A stretch of 64,000 nucleotides of DNA from Paenibacillus sp. L3-i20 (GCF_022180385.2 NZ_BQME02000001.1:1430975-1494974); one strand, 5' to 3'; counted from the stretch's first letter, positions 39,601-48,383 are shown. The notes: generated by a model from the sequence alone, not told the origin. Numbers and translations are program-made.

Positions 39601-39687
39601 ACAGATCAAGCGGCTATTACAAATGGGGAATTTTTTATGATTATTCGTGATCTAATTGAGTACTACGTTGGTGTTGTTTACGAATAA
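36607..39687 (+). CDS. Acyltransferase-3 / FAD-dependent oxidoreductase fusion
   Basis: 1026 aa in one uninterrupted frame. Residues ~10-375 form an acyltransferase-3 (OafA-type) membrane domain: ELQLVRAIAIIGVLTVHASA gives the catalytic-type His in TM1, followed by about ten helices. A Lys-rich stretch and an extra helix follow (KIILSASAVLLIIFAGIAGVY, ~395-415). From ~440 there is an FAD-dependent oxidoreductase of the FAD_oxidored class: YDVIVAGTDPEGVTAAISAA is a Rossmann motif with GTDPEG in place of GxGxxG, then EILGGLMTVAGLNSLD and GLLVVGRASSFDSLPHGSARVM. By the positive-inside rule the FAD domain would face outward, like SGNH domains fused to AT3. Function unknown. Confidence 0.88.
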   Translation: MKTHSITKKDHIPELQLVRAIAIIGVLTVHASAAATVYMKESAYFFFYNFLNIFMRFGTPTFILLSSFVLFYSYYTRPLDSKLIANFYKKRLLYIVIPYILFSIIYFLYLKVSNNLPAFTAEALQQFLTRLINGEVYSHLYFVFISIQFYLLFPIILWISKRWPKITYWFIPIGFVLQWIFVISNLHYEWELNKGSWSLTYLSFFFTGAFLGIYFPKIRGWLAMTRENASLTRGMFWVFLIAGWLALAVANVTVYFNARVYNKLYDPLLYEFLWNFQTFFSALVAIGAAFFIYRHLPSMLSRFLYRLGQLSFGIYLVHLLFLLIYEKNMPSFGTAWLEHLTYFGSWVVMLGASWVTVALFSRFIPFAWILFGNVPKQGLSKEQLPKSTTSAKSKIILSASAVLLIIFAGIAGVYLRSEDTVNTSNRQELLAVESAAEVKSQYDVIVAGTDPEGVTAAISAARNGLNVLLVDGRNREILGGLMTVAGLNSLDLNYSPKKSLIPGKHNFLNKGIFQQWYDQIEGTSFDTNSAANAFYRMVEAEPRIDLLMKVQSMEPLVVAGNDGHVTVTGLRIVKQDGAAIEVTSPSLIDATQDGDIAAIAGAPYTLGREDIGDADAQMAVTLVFAMKGVTQAVWESFDDAGLAGFDTMSAWGFSDAKNYESSNPDRVKMRGLNIGRQNDDTMLINAMHIFNVDPLDPASLAEALEIGRAEAPRIVDYLTSTFKEFKDLEFDYTFDELYVRESRHFTGEYRLTMADLMDNRDFWDAIAYGSYDVDIQAASKTDTGYVLYDPRQYGVPFRTLVPLKVDGLLVVGRASSFDSLPHGSARVMPLGMATAEAAGVAAKFTTDNGITFRELSKSKELISKLREHLTEQGMDLKMNTFATPYYKEHKSYKGLVAATSMLITSGGDENKLFDLDGKSNMQRVVYSMNRVAKQHKAFFKGDPSVAIADIANPGEQQLSVDQAVKTIAHTISNTEAESLTREEMITRGWITAETLAAITDQAAITNGEFFMIIRDLIEYYVGVVYE

Positions 39688-39738
39688 ATAAGGATTAGTC
39701 GATAAGTAAAATTCATAGTCATCAGCAAGCTTAAACAG

Positions 39739-39787
39739 AAAAAGGGTGCGAACTAGTCAGCTACACTGACCGAATCGCACCCTTTTT
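39739..39787. terminator. Bidirectional terminator between the fusion gene and hisC
   Basis: 13-bp stem AAAAAGGGTGCGA/TCGCACCCTTTTT (39739-39751 with 39775-39787) with a nested GTCAG/CTGAC hairpin, between convergent genes. Confidence 0.88.
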
Positions 39788-39834
39788 GTTCTAACAAATT
39801 ACAAGTTTATTACTTAATGACTACTTAAAAAGTG

Positions 39835-40905
39835 TTATTTCGTCAGCTCACAAATAACTTCTTTTAATGCAGCGATGAATACGTCCATTTCTTCATCCGT
39901 GCCAATGCTAACACGCAAATAGTTATCGATTCGAGGCGAAGCAAAATAACGTACGAGCACACCCTTCTCACGCAGCAGAAGGAACATCTCCTTGGCAGCT
40001 AGAGTTTGATGCGTAATGAACACAAAATTAGCTTTAGAGTCCGTAACCTTAAATCCTAATTCGAGCAGTTGATCAGTTACTCGATCTCTCGTACGAATTA
40101 CCTTCTCGGTAATCGCTTGGAAATGCTCTTCATCCTGAAGCGCAGCTACAGCACCCGGTAGCGCAAGTCTGTCCATTGTATAGGAATTGAAGGAGTTTTT
40201 GATGCGATCTAGTCCCTGAATTAGTTCCTCGGAGCCAAACGCAAAGCCCACACGAAGACCCGCAAGTGACCTCGACTTGGATAATGTCTGAACGACAAGC
40301 AAGTTCGGATATTGGTCGATTAGCTTCACAGCGGATTCACCGCCGAAGTCAATATAAGCTTCGTCGATAATAACAACCCGCTCCTGATTGCGCTCCAACA
40401 AAGTCACAATATCACTAAGAGGCAATAACTTAGCTGTAGGTGCATTGGGATTCGGAATAATGATACCGCCATGATCGCCTTCGAATTGATGGAGTGGAAT
40501 ATTAAAATCTTCATCAAGTGGAATTAATTTCGGCCGCAGACTATACATTTGGGCATATACTTTATAGAAGCTGTAAGTGATATCTGCGAATAAGACGGGC
40601 TTCGCCGGGTCGAAGAAAGCAGCGAAAGCAAACGCCAATATTTCATCAGAGCCATTCCCTACGAATGTTTGTTTAGGTGATAAGCCATAGTAGCGAGCAG
40701 CTTCTTGTACAAGGGTATCACAGGTAGGATCGGGATAAAGTCGCAGATCACTATTTGCAGCCTCAGCGATTGCCGTGAGCACTTTTGATGATGGCGGGTA
40801 CGGATTCTCGTTTGTATTTAATTTGATATACGATTTGTCTTTAGGCTGATCCCCTGGTACATACGGTACTAGTGATGCGGTTAGCGGACTCCAATACTTA
40901 CTCAT
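39835..40905 (-). CDS. hisC: Histidinol-phosphate aminotransferase
   Basis: PLP aminotransferase of histidine biosynthesis (imidazole acetol-P to histidinol-P), 356 aa. Segments: KLNTNENPYPPS at the N-terminus, VVIIDEAYIDFGG, and the PLP lysine in VVQTLSKSRSLAGLRVGFA. It may also act on aromatic amino acids, as HisC of Bacillus does. Its start overlaps the VanZ-like gene by 8 bp. No T-box or other leader seen. It lies outside any his operon. Confidence 0.93.
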   Translation of the reverse strand: MSKYWSPLTASLVPYVPGDQPKDKSYIKLNTNENPYPPSSKVLTAIAEAANSDLRLYPDPTCDTLVQEAARYYGLSPKQTFVGNGSDEILAFAFAAFFDPAKPVLFADITYSFYKVYAQMYSLRPKLIPLDEDFNIPLHQFEGDHGGIIIPNPNAPTAKLLPLSDIVTLLERNQERVVIIDEAYIDFGGESAVKLIDQYPNLLVVQTLSKSRSLAGLRVGFAFGSEELIQGLDRIKNSFNSYTMDRLALPGAVAALQDEEHFQAITEKVIRTRDRVTDQLLELGFKVTDSKANFVFITHQTLAAKEMFLLLREKGVLVRYFASPRIDNYLRVSIGTDEEMDVFIAALKEVICELTK

Positions 40906-41356
40906 TGCTCGATCTTCCCCTCTTCATAAACCGCTTGATTAATAAAAGTCCTAACCATGCGCCGGTCGTATTTAGAATGATATCGTCAACATCAAAACTG
41001 CCTACTTTAAAAAGCATTTGTGATACCTCTACTATAGCGATTAGAAAAATGCACGATACGATCATAGAAAAACTGCGTTTAAACTTTCTATTAAGCAGAG
41101 GTAGAAACATGCCTATCGGAATAAATAGGATCAAATTACCGAACAAGTTTTTGAACCAGATATCGAAATTGAAATGGTCACGGTGCTCGATATAGCGCCA
41201 AATCGTATCAAACGGAACAAAATTATAGGCGTATCCGTCCAAAAAGTCGCGATCCCGAAGGAATAGAAGATTAAACATAATAAGCCCGTACAGTATTGCT
41301 AATATCGAAACCATCACATTAAAGCCGAGATGTTTGCTATACGCTTTTCGAAACAT
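40898..41356 (-). CDS. VanZ-family membrane protein
   Basis: 152 aa with four to five membrane helices and the VanZ-like pattern NLLLFIPIGMFLPLL (here LFGNLILFIPIGMFLPLLN) and VDDIILNTTGAWLGLLL. VanZ relatives confer low teicoplanin resistance in enterococci; the native role of chromosomal copies is unknown. Start ATG 41356 (GAGG five nt upstream) rather than GTG 41371. Overlap with hisC suggests cotranscription but no functional link is apparent. Confidence 0.88.
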   Translation of the reverse strand: MFRKAYSKHLGFNVMVSILAILYGLIMFNLLFLRDRDFLDGYAYNFVPFDTIWRYIEHRDHFNFDIWFKNLFGNLILFIPIGMFLPLLNRKFKRSFSMIVSCIFLIAIVEVSQMLFKVGSFDVDDIILNTTGAWLGLLLIKRFMKRGRSSNE

Positions 41357-41392
41357 GTTAACCTCTATCACCTCACCTTCCGACTACCGATT

Positions 41393-42514
41393 CTAGCAAC
41401 TTACTCGTTTGCCTGAAATTACGAGATCACGTTCCTCGCCGTCTAGTACAGCCACTTTGGGCAATAACCCCCATTGCTCAAAGCCGAACTTATGGAGCAA
41501 AGCGAGACTCGGTTCGTTATGACCAAATACAAAACCTAACAATGTCGTTAGCCCAAGCCTTGGACACTCCGCAATGGCTCTCTCGATAAGCAGAGAACCA
41601 AGTCCTTGTGAACGATACTTTTCTGCGATATAGATACTAATTTCAGCTGTTGCCAGATAAGCAGGTCTGCCGTAGAACGATTGGAAGCTCAGCCATGCTC
41701 CAATCTCCCCATCCTCCATGCGAACAACCCAGATAGGATGTTTCTCAGAGGAATGAGCGTCGAACCAAGCACGCTTGCTCTCAACCGTTACTGGATCTAC
41801 ATCAGCAGTAACCATTCGACTAGCGATGGTAGAGTTATAAATCTCAACGATATGTACTAGATCAGACGGCAAAGCATCAAAAATTTCAAAGGACTGATTG
41901 TTCATAATCGCACCTCTCCGCTTACTCGCTATATAATTACGGTAATCTTCGGGCGTATTTAAGTTTAGTAATAAATAGCCCGCTTCTACCCGATCCTGCA
42001 TCAAACTCTTCGAATTTAATTCGTCGAGTAGTGACATGACTCTGAAGTGCTTCCGCTTAAGTGCAAGCTCAACTTGTCTAGCTACCCTCGTATGATAGAA
42101 TGCATGGAAGGGCTGGCCCTTCAAATGAATAACGTCCGCTCCGCTGACTTGCTCCCTTACAAGCTGATCAATCAGCTTTCCAGAGATGTCGGGCATGTCA
42201 CAAGCGATGACAAACGTATAGCCATCTGGCATAGCTGACAATCCTGCGTGTAGACCAGCAAGCGGTCCGCTTCCCGGGTAGTTGTCGACAACAAATTGCA
42301 GTTGTTCCGACAGCACTCCTAATTGAGCGCAATATTGCTTCATTCGCTCCTCTGTACCCGCTGCAACCGTGACAGATATCGACAGATCAAGTAGTCGCTT
42401 TGCAAGTCGGGTAAGTAAAGATTCGCCCTCAATAGGAAGCAACGCCTTATCTCTTCCCATACGACTACTCAATCCACCCGCAATAATCAAGCTATGGAAC
42501 GTCTTCTCATACAT
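41393..42514 (-). CDS. MobA-like guanylyltransferase fused to GNAT acetyltransferase
   Basis: 373 aa in one frame. Residues 1-~200 are MobA (molybdenum cofactor guanylyltransferase): [20 protein letters not shown] and the metal site CDMPD. Residues ~205-373 are a GNAT N-acetyltransferase of the phosphinothricin-acetyltransferase class, with acetyl-CoA motif [16 protein letters not shown] and [19 protein letters not shown]. The junction holds ATG 41905 preceded by GGAGAGGTG, a credible internal ribosome site, so the GNAT part may also be made alone. ATG 42514 has GGGGTG five nt upstream. No other Mo-cofactor gene is in the window. Confidence 0.87.
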   Translation of the reverse strand: MYEKTFHSLIIAGGLSSRMGRDKALLPIEGESLLTRLAKRLLDLSISVTVAAGTEERMKQYCAQLGVLSEQLQFVVDNYPGSGPLAGLHAGLSAMPDGYTFVIACDMPDISGKLIDQLVREQVSGADVIHLKGQPFHAFYHTRVARQVELALKRKHFRVMSLLDELNSKSLMQDRVEAGYLLLNLNTPEDYRNYIASKRRGAIMNNQSFEIFDALPSDLVHIVEIYNSTIASRMVTADVDPVTVESKRAWFDAHSSEKHPIWVVRMEDGEIGAWLSFQSFYGRPAYLATAEISIYIAEKYRSQGLGSLLIERAIAECPRLGLTTLLGFVFGHNEPSLALLHKFGFEQWGLLPKVAVLDGEERDLVISGKRVSC

Positions 42515-42542
42515 TTGATCACCCCATCTTCTAACAAAAGAA

Positions 42543-42573
42543 CAGCCCGCCAAGCGGAAAGCTTGACAGGCTG
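42543..42573 (-). terminator. Intrinsic terminator of glnS
   Basis: 13-bp stem with G-U pairs (42543-42555 with 42561-42573), 5-nt loop, followed on the minus strand by TTCTTTTG. Confidence 0.8.
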
Positions 42574-42588
42574 CTGCCGAAGCTATTA

Positions 42589-44262
42589 TTAAGCTTTGGA
42601 AGGGTCAAAGGAACTCTTTAAAGAAACGATACGGTTAAATACAAATTTCTCCGCTGCCGAATCCTTCGGATCAACATTGAAGTAGCCGTGACGGAAAAAT
42701 TGGAACTTGTCTCCACCAACCGCATCTTTCATATTAGGCTCCACAAAGCCTTGCTCTACTTGTAATGAACTAGGATTAATACGATCCAAGAAGGACTTAT
42801 CTTCTTCTTTGGACTCATCCAATAAAAGTGGCTCGAATAAACGGAAGTCTGCAGGGATCGCTTGTGACGCTTCAACCCAGTGGATCGTTCCTTTTACTTT
42901 GCGTTCATTAAAGCCGCTGCCGCTTTTTGTCTTCGGATCGTACGTACAATGAAGGGCAATAACTTCACCGTTCTCATCCTTGATCACTTCTTGGCAAGTA
43001 ATGAAATAAGCATGCTTCAGTCTTACTTCATTGCCAGGGAACAAGCGGAAATACTTATTCGGCGGGTTCTCCATGAAATCGTCGCTTTCAATGTAGATCT
43101 CACGTGAGAACGGAATTTGACGCGTGCCCATTTCCTCGTTCTCTGCATTGTTTTCTGCATCAAGAAGCTCCGTTTGTCCTTCAGGGTAGTTCGTAATGAT
43201 CACTTTAAGCGGACGCAGTACTGCCATTGTACGAAGTGCTTTCATCTTCAAGTCTTCGCGGATAAAATGTTCTAAGTTGCGCTCGTCAACCAAGCTGTTA
43301 CTCTTCGATACACCTATCTCACGACAGAATGTGCGAATCGCTTCCGCTGTAAATCCACGACGGCGCATTCCACTAATAGTTGGCATACGAGGATCGTCCC
43401 AGCCATCAACAACACCCTCGTCAACCAATTGCTTTAAGTAACGTTTACTCATAATCGTATTCGTCACATTAAGACGAGCAAATTCATATTGGCGAGGTAC
43501 AGCAGCCATCTCACATTCAGCGATTGCCCAGTCATAGAGTGGACGATGATCCTCAAACTCCAGCGTACAGATTGAGTGCGTAATACCTTCTATTGCATCG
43601 CTGATTGGATGTGCGTAGTCATACATCGGATAGATACACCAGTCATCACCTGTACGATGATGATGTGTATGCGAAATTCGATAGAGGATAGGATCACGCA
43701 AAGTAATATTAGGTGAAGCCATATCGATCTTCGCACGTAGAACACGTTCTCCGTCTGGGAACTCTCCAGCACGCATACGCGCGAATAGATCAAGATTCTC
43801 TTCAACGCTGCGATCACGATATGGGCTCTCTTTGCCCGGTTGCGTCAAAGTTCCTCTCATCTCTCTGGTCTGCTCAGCACTCAAATCACATACATAGGCT
43901 TTGCCTTTTTTAATGAGAAGAACAGCACGATCATACAGCTCTTCGAAATAATCAGAAGCGAAATGAAGTCCATCCCACTCAAAGCCAAGCCAGCGAATGT
44001 CGTCTTGAATCGCGTCTACGAATTCAGTGTCCTCTTTAGCAGGATTCGTATCATCGAAACGTAGATTTGTTTTGCCACTAAACTCCTTCGCAAGTTCAAA
44101 GTTCAGACAGATCGATTTAGCATGACCGATATGCAAGTATCCATTAGGCTCCGGCGGGAACCTCGTAATAAGTTGCTGCGTACGGCCGCTCTTCAAATCT
44201 TCTACGACAATATTTTTAATAAAGTTTGAGGATGATGCCTTATTCTCTGTTGCGTTCTCCAT
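42589..44262 (-). CDS. glnS: Glutaminyl-tRNA synthetase
   Basis: Class I aminoacyl-tRNA synthetase, 557 aa from ATG 44262. Contains [16 protein letters not shown] (HIGH), the GlnRS-type [12 protein letters not shown] and the KMSKS equivalent [11 protein letters not shown]-terminal anticodon-binding beta-barrels are present ([17 protein letters not shown]). GlnRS is absent from Bacillus, which uses GatCAB amidation, but occurs in Paenibacillus and some clostridia; the sequence has the GlnRS rather than GluRS signature. The frame to 44319 lacks support. No T-box recognised upstream. Confidence 0.94.
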   Translation of the reverse strand: MENATENKASSSNFIKNIVVEDLKSGRTQQLITRFPPEPNGYLHIGHAKSICLNFELAKEFSGKTNLRFDDTNPAKEDTEFVDAIQDDIRWLGFEWDGLHFASDYFEELYDRAVLLIKKGKAYVCDLSAEQTREMRGTLTQPGKESPYRDRSVEENLDLFARMRAGEFPDGERVLRAKIDMASPNITLRDPILYRISHTHHHRTGDDWCIYPMYDYAHPISDAIEGITHSICTLEFEDHRPLYDWAIAECEMAAVPRQYEFARLNVTNTIMSKRYLKQLVDEGVVDGWDDPRMPTISGMRRRGFTAEAIRTFCREIGVSKSNSLVDERNLEHFIREDLKMKALRTMAVLRPLKVIITNYPEGQTELLDAENNAENEEMGTRQIPFSREIYIESDDFMENPPNKYFRLFPGNEVRLKHAYFITCQEVIKDENGEVIALHCTYDPKTKSGSGFNERKVKGTIHWVEASQAIPADFRLFEPLLLDESKEEDKSFLDRINPSSLQVEQGFVEPNMKDAVGGDKFQFFRHGYFNVDPKDSAAEKFVFNRIVSLKSSFDPSKA

Positions 44263-44496
44263 CGCGACCAACCTTTCCCACGAGAAAATATTTATCCCTA
44301 TATAATACACAATAATCAATGAAAATACACTCGGAAAGGGAGTATCTGTCTTAATGAAATACGGATATTCGCTTATTCACCGTGTATTTCTAAAAATGCT
44401 ATCTCCGAAAAAGTTGCATTTTTCATTATTAAAATCTTCTCACATTCAACACGAAGCAACAATTTCCATTTATTATAGTCATTAATGAAAACACAA

Positions 44497-44636
44497 ATAG
44501 AACCGCCTAATTCCCTAACGGGAAACGGGGGAACCACTTTGGGTGAATTGATTTCGACGTCTGGCTAGATGGGCGCCAAAGAAATCATAGGGAACCTTCA
44601 ACCGAACCCCTCAGCTAACCTCGTCGGCACTGGAAG
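44497..44636 (+). promoter_or_regulatory. c-di-AMP riboswitch (ydaO/yuaA motif)
   Basis: The leader of the NlpC/P60 gene contains the ydaO consensus blocks in order: CGGGGGAACCA (44526-44536), TTGGGTGAATT (44539-44549), TAGGGAACC, CAACCGAACCCC and the hallmark CAGCTAACCTCGTCGGC (44612-44628), ending just before the Shine-Dalgarno AAGGAG. The riboswitch turns off expression when c-di-AMP is high and typically controls cell-wall hydrolases and potassium or osmolyte transporters. Assignment by eye but with several invariant blocks. Confidence 0.9.
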
Positions 44637-44648
44637 GAGTTTCACCAA

Positions 44649-45134
44649 TTGAAAAAGAGAATTAGCACGATTTTATTCGGGCTTGTACTTCTGCTGACGT
44701 TCCAAGCTGGAAGCGCATTCGCGAGCACATCTAAGATGGACAGCTATATCGATGATGTAATTGGTACAAACTATTTGTATGGTGGTTCAACCACTAAAGG
44801 CTTTGATTGCTCTGGGTTTACTAGCTACGTCTTCAACCAAATGGGTATCGAGTTGTCCCGCAGATCAGTAGATCAAGCAGACCAAGGAACTAAGGTCGCT
44901 AAAGCAGACCTTCAACCAGGCGATCTTGTATTTTTTGATACTAGCGGCAAAGTAAATGGCGGTATCTCACACGTTGGAATCTACGTAGGAGATGGCAAAT
45001 TTGCTCATTCCTCCACACGTTTCGGCGTAATCGTTGAAGAGATTGATTCTTCTTATTACAAATCCCGTTTCATCACTGCGCGCCGCGTAATGGATGAAAA
45101 AGCATTCACACAATATACAGTACCCGTTCAATAG
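44649..45134 (+). CDS. NlpC/P60 cell-wall endopeptidase
   Basis: 161 aa secreted peptidase: signal peptide KKRISTILFGLVLLLTFQAG with cleavage near AFA, then a single NlpC/P60 domain. Catalytic Cys in GFDCSGFTSYVFNQMG, His in GGISHVGIYVGDG, and the third polar residue in FAHSSTRFG. It would cut gamma-D-Glu-mDAP type stem-peptide bonds. TTG 44649 start, AAGGAG nine nt upstream, inside or next to the end of the c-di-AMP riboswitch, giving direct control by that ligand. Confidence 0.94.
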   Translation: MKKRISTILFGLVLLLTFQAGSAFASTSKMDSYIDDVIGTNYLYGGSTTKGFDCSGFTSYVFNQMGIELSRRSVDQADQGTKVAKADLQPGDLVFFDTSGKVNGGISHVGIYVGDGKFAHSSTRFGVIVEEIDSSYYKSRFITARRVMDEKAFTQYTVPVQ

Positions 45135-45149
45135 TGATTTGAATCAACT

Positions 45150-45202
45150 AAAAAAAGAGTTTGCTCCTAAGTAGTTTCTACTGGGGAGCAAACTCTTTTT
45201 TT
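45150..45202. terminator. Bidirectional terminator after the NlpC/P60 gene
   Basis: 18-bp perfect stem (45150-45167 with 45185-45202) with A-run and T-run on either side, between convergent genes. Confidence 0.92.
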
Positions 45203-45244
45203 GAACAAGCATTGGGCGAGAGCAAATAGTTCTGCGCACTCCAT

Positions 45245-46531
45245 CTACTTCGAAAGTGCTGATGATCTATATTGTGCCCTGCCCAGTAGTAGCATTATAG
45301 TTAATATCACCAGCATACTGAACGTCAATATTCCGATATACCACATTGTAGATTGAATAGGATAACGATCTAGCATCCAACCAGTAATTTTGGGAAATAA
45401 CGCTCCCCCTAGCCCGCCAAATGCGACTAGCAAACTGGTCGTTCGTTCTGTCATACCAGGCAGCAGACCATTAGCATACACTAGCGAGATACCGAATATT
45501 CCAGAGAAGCACAATCCGCTTAGTACAATTAATACGAGCATCCATATCTGATCCATTGTAACAACCATTAATCCAAATACGAATACAGCTCCTATCGTTG
45601 TAATTAATAAATACCTCGCATATCCTAATCGTTCTGCCAGCAAACCTGCGAACAAACGACCGAATACGACAGCACCCCAAAATAAGCTTAATGTTGCAGT
45701 AGCGTTTGATTCAGACATTCCCGTTCGAGTAATTAAAATTGACGGCAAATAATTGGAGAAGCTCATCTCAATCCCTACATATACCATAAAAAATAGTGCA
45801 CTCAGCGCAAGAAATGGAATTGTACGGGTTGGATAATCTCTCCAACTACCGTTATTCTTCAAACTACGGAGCCGATTTCGTTTATCGCTATTCCTATCTT
45901 GTTTTGTTAGAGCTGAATGGGCATCTTCTACCCGTCCACTCTTTTTGTTACCAATAGAATCTTCATTAGTCGGTATACCTAGTTGGTCATCCAAACTTCC
46001 AAAGGAGAAAGTTAGCCACATGACGAACGTAATGCCAGACATTGCAGCGATTATAGGAAATGAAAGCTGCCAAACATGTTGCCCGATCAAAAAAGCAGCT
46101 GTAATTGGAATAATGAGAGCCCCTAGCCCAAAAAAGGTCTCCAGCCTGCTCATCGCAGAAGCTTTCCCTTTCATTAGATCAATAATCATTGCTCCAACTA
46201 TAGCTTCCGTCATACCAAAACCAATACCAGCGATAGGTGCAATTGCAAGCATCCAACCCCACGGCATGAGCAAGCTATATGCAGCTTGGCTCATTGTCAA
46301 CAGCCCCATCGCTACAAGCACAGTCCCCCTCTTGCCCATTCTGGAGGATAATGAAGGCGCAAATAGTACACCGACAAGGAAGCCAAGAAATTGATTCATA
46401 ATCCACTGACCGCCATCTTTGTAAGTCACTCCATAATGCTCAATCATTTGCTCCATGATAGAACCGCCAATAACATGAGCAAGCCCGATGACCAAATAAG
46501 ACAAACAGCCGATCCACAGTAGCTTCTTCAC
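45245..46531 (-). CDS. Major facilitator superfamily transporter
   Basis: 428 aa with twelve predicted membrane helices and a charged central loop (residues ~190-235, KKSGRVEDAHSALTKQDRN). The loop between TM2 and TM3 reads APSLSSRMGKRGTVLV, a variant of MFS motif A. General shape is like FucP/YfkF-type MFS permeases. Substrate cannot be assigned. Divergently placed from the GNAT gene. Confidence 0.85.
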   Translation of the reverse strand: MKKLLWIGCLSYLVIGLAHVIGGSIMEQMIEHYGVTYKDGGQWIMNQFLGFLVGVLFAPSLSSRMGKRGTVLVAMGLLTMSQAAYSLLMPWGWMLAIAPIAGIGFGMTEAIVGAMIIDLMKGKASAMSRLETFFGLGALIIPITAAFLIGQHVWQLSFPIIAAMSGITFVMWLTFSFGSLDDQLGIPTNEDSIGNKKSGRVEDAHSALTKQDRNSDKRNRLRSLKNNGSWRDYPTRTIPFLALSALFFMVYVGIEMSFSNYLPSILITRTGMSESNATATLSLFWGAVVFGRLFAGLLAERLGYARYLLITTIGAVFVFGLMVVTMDQIWMLVLIVLSGLCFSGIFGISLVYANGLLPGMTERTTSLLVAFGGLGGALFPKITGWMLDRYPIQSTMWYIGILTFSMLVILTIMLLLGRAQYRSSALSK

Positions 46532-46574
46532 GCTTCCCGATTCCCCTTATATATACGCCCAAATAGCGTCTATC

Positions 46575-46592
46575 TGTTATAATGTGATCATG
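46575..46592 (+). promoter_or_regulatory. Extended -10 promoter directly abutting a start codon
   Basis: TG at 46575-46576, one base, TATAAT at 46578-46583. The predicted transcript start (46590) coincides with the A of the ATG at 46590, so the mRNA could be leaderless. No good -35 is present, as expected for an extended -10. Confidence 0.45.
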
Positions 46593-47096
46593 ACAAACAA
46601 CTCTTCCTATTATAAAACAAATAAACCTACGATGACCATTCAACCTTTGGCACTCGAACATGCAATTGAATTGTGCAATTGGTCCTACAGTCCTCCATAC
46701 AATATATACAACTGGCCGAATTGGGAGCACATGAAAAAGGACGAAATCGAATTTGGCGATCCCGTCCTGCGCGAAGAGCAATACTCATCTGTCCTAGATA
46801 ACGAGGGAAATCTAGTTGGATTTGCTCAATTTTTCCCTATGTCGAACGTAACAAGACTCGGATTAGGTCTCCGTCCTGATCTTTGCGGTAATGGACTAGG
46901 CATACCTTTAGTAGAAGCAGTTGCAACCGAAGCTATCAGACGTTCACCGAGTAATGAAATCGATCTTGAAGTATTAACTTGGAATGTTCGAGCTATTCGA
47001 ACGTATGAGAAAGCAGGATTCCGCATTACAGACACCTATATGCGCCCTAACTCTGATGGTATGAAAGAATGTCATTGCATGACGTACATGATTTGA
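46590..47096 (+). CDS. GNAT family N-acetyltransferase
   Basis: 168 aa from ATG 46590. GNAT fold with acetyl-CoA loop GLRPDLCGNGLGIPLVEAV and the C-terminal strand LEVLTWNVRAIRTYEKAGFRI. No Shine-Dalgarno precedes ATG 46590; GTG 46584 or ATG 46632 are alternative starts, also without a clear site. Substrate unknown (relatives act on ribosomal protein termini, amines or aminoglycosides). Confidence 0.87.
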   Translation: MTNNSSYYKTNKPTMTIQPLALEHAIELCNWSYSPPYNIYNWPNWEHMKKDEIEFGDPVLREEQYSSVLDNEGNLVGFAQFFPMSNVTRLGLGLRPDLCGNGLGIPLVEAVATEAIRRSPSNEIDLEVLTWNVRAIRTYEKAGFRITDTYMRPNSDGMKECHCMTYMI

Positions 47097-47147
47097 TTTA
47101 TCAACAACTCTTAGCGTCGCTCTGCGAAACGAAGCTGTTGTTTTACG

Positions 47148-48383
47148 TTACCGGTTGCCTGCTCGTTTGCCCGTATCCTTAATATCAGCGAATAGAATAA
47201 CGTCTCTTCGAACGAATACCGATATGGTGCGAATCCATTCACGTGTGTCGAGATCCGTGTACACTCTAGAAACAATGGATCGTCGATGATCGTTCAGCAA
47301 CACCAAATTGGGCACGAAGTATGGTCGCCAGCTCCAGTTCAATTGCTTGTAATCCGCTTCATATGACCAGCCTGTTTCCGCTTCGCGTCGGTAGTCTGCT
47401 GACAATTGAATCCCTTCTTCATTACATATGTATATCCGAATAAAGGTATCATCCAATTCAGGAATCAGTTGCTCTAACCATAGGTCTGTTTCATGAAGAG
47501 AACCCGAACAATTAACAATCTCCTGCAGCTTATCTGCAATTCCTTCTGCTCGGTTATACCAATACCTCTCGGTCATTGCATATTGTTTCAGATGACGTTT
47601 CAATTCATGATCAATAACACGATAGAAGTCCTCTGGATCTCGAAAATCAGGTTCAGCCTTAGCGAATAGAAAACCTTGAACATATCGTGCACCCGACTGA
47701 ATTGCCCGCTCCAAGTCTTCCGTCGTCTCAACTCCTTCAAACAATAACGAAGCGCCAATCTGCTCTGCCAGCTCTGAGAAGGAACGAAGCACCCCGAAGT
47801 ACCCATTATGAGTAGCGCTTTTTTTGACCATATGCATATCAATCTTGAGTAGATCCGGTTGAATCTGTGCGATTCGATCTGCACTGCTGAACCCGCTCCC
47901 TACATCATCAATCGCTATATGGCAGCCGTGTGCGCGATAGCTTTCCACTAAAGATAAAAGAACTTCTATTGAACCTTCAAAACTTTCCTCTGTAATCTCT
48001 ATTACAATCCTGCGTGGATCAACATTATATTTTTTCAGTAAAGAAAGCGTATACATTCCACCTAATTGTCCAAATTGATAAATCCAGCTAGGTTTCAAGT
48101 TTAAAAATAGGAGGGGCGGCGATATCTCTTGTCCCATTCTTGCAATTGCCTGCTCACGAATAATTCTATCAACTAAAAGTTGTTCATCCATCGGGATTGA
48201 CTCGTCCCCGAAAAATGGCCCTAAGCTACGGACGGACCCATCACCAACGGCTCTTCCGAGCACTTCATATCCCATTATTCGTCTAGTGTCCAACGCAATA
48301 ATAGGCTGGTAATAGGCTGCTAATACTTCACCATTTAGGCCAAGCGCATGTGGAAGTGAATTCGATGAATGAAAGACTGTCAT
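47148..48383 (-). CDS. ykuI: EAL-domain c-di-GMP phosphodiesterase, YkuI-like
   Basis: 411 aa: EAL domain (~20-255) followed by a PAS-like C-terminal domain, the architecture and length of Bacillus YkuI. All expected catalytic residues are visible: E40 in EVLGR, N95 in FLNLKPS, E129 in VIEITEES, D159-D160 in IDDVGSGFSS, K180 in DLLKID, and E216/E219 in LFEGVET. It should therefore be an active hydrolase, although YkuI of Bacillus has not shown activity in all tests. RBS AGGAGG upstream of ATG. Located near motAB, fitting motility control. Confidence 0.9.
   Translation of the reverse strand: MTVFHSSNSLPHALGLNGEVLAAYYQPIIALDTRRIMGYEVLGRAVGDGSVRSLGPFFGDESIPMDEQLLVDRIIREQAIARMGQEISPPLLFLNLKPSWIYQFGQLGGMYTLSLLKKYNVDPRRIVIEITEESFEGSIEVLLSLVESYRAHGCHIAIDDVGSGFSSADRIAQIQPDLLKIDMHMVKKSATHNGYFGVLRSFSELAEQIGASLLFEGVETTEDLERAIQSGARYVQGFLFAKAEPDFRDPEDFYRVIDHELKRHLKQYAMTERYWYNRAEGIADKLQEIVNCSGSLHETDLWLEQLIPELDDTFIRIYICNEEGIQLSADYRREAETGWSYEADYKQLNWSWRPYFVPNLVLLNDHRRSIVSRVYTDLDTREWIRTISVFVRRDVILFADIKDTGKRAGNR

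Noticed and set aside
44263..44496. T-box leader for glnS
   Set aside because: No T-box consensus (AGGGTGGNACCGCG-like) is present; the structured part of this gap belongs to the divergent c-di-AMP riboswitch.
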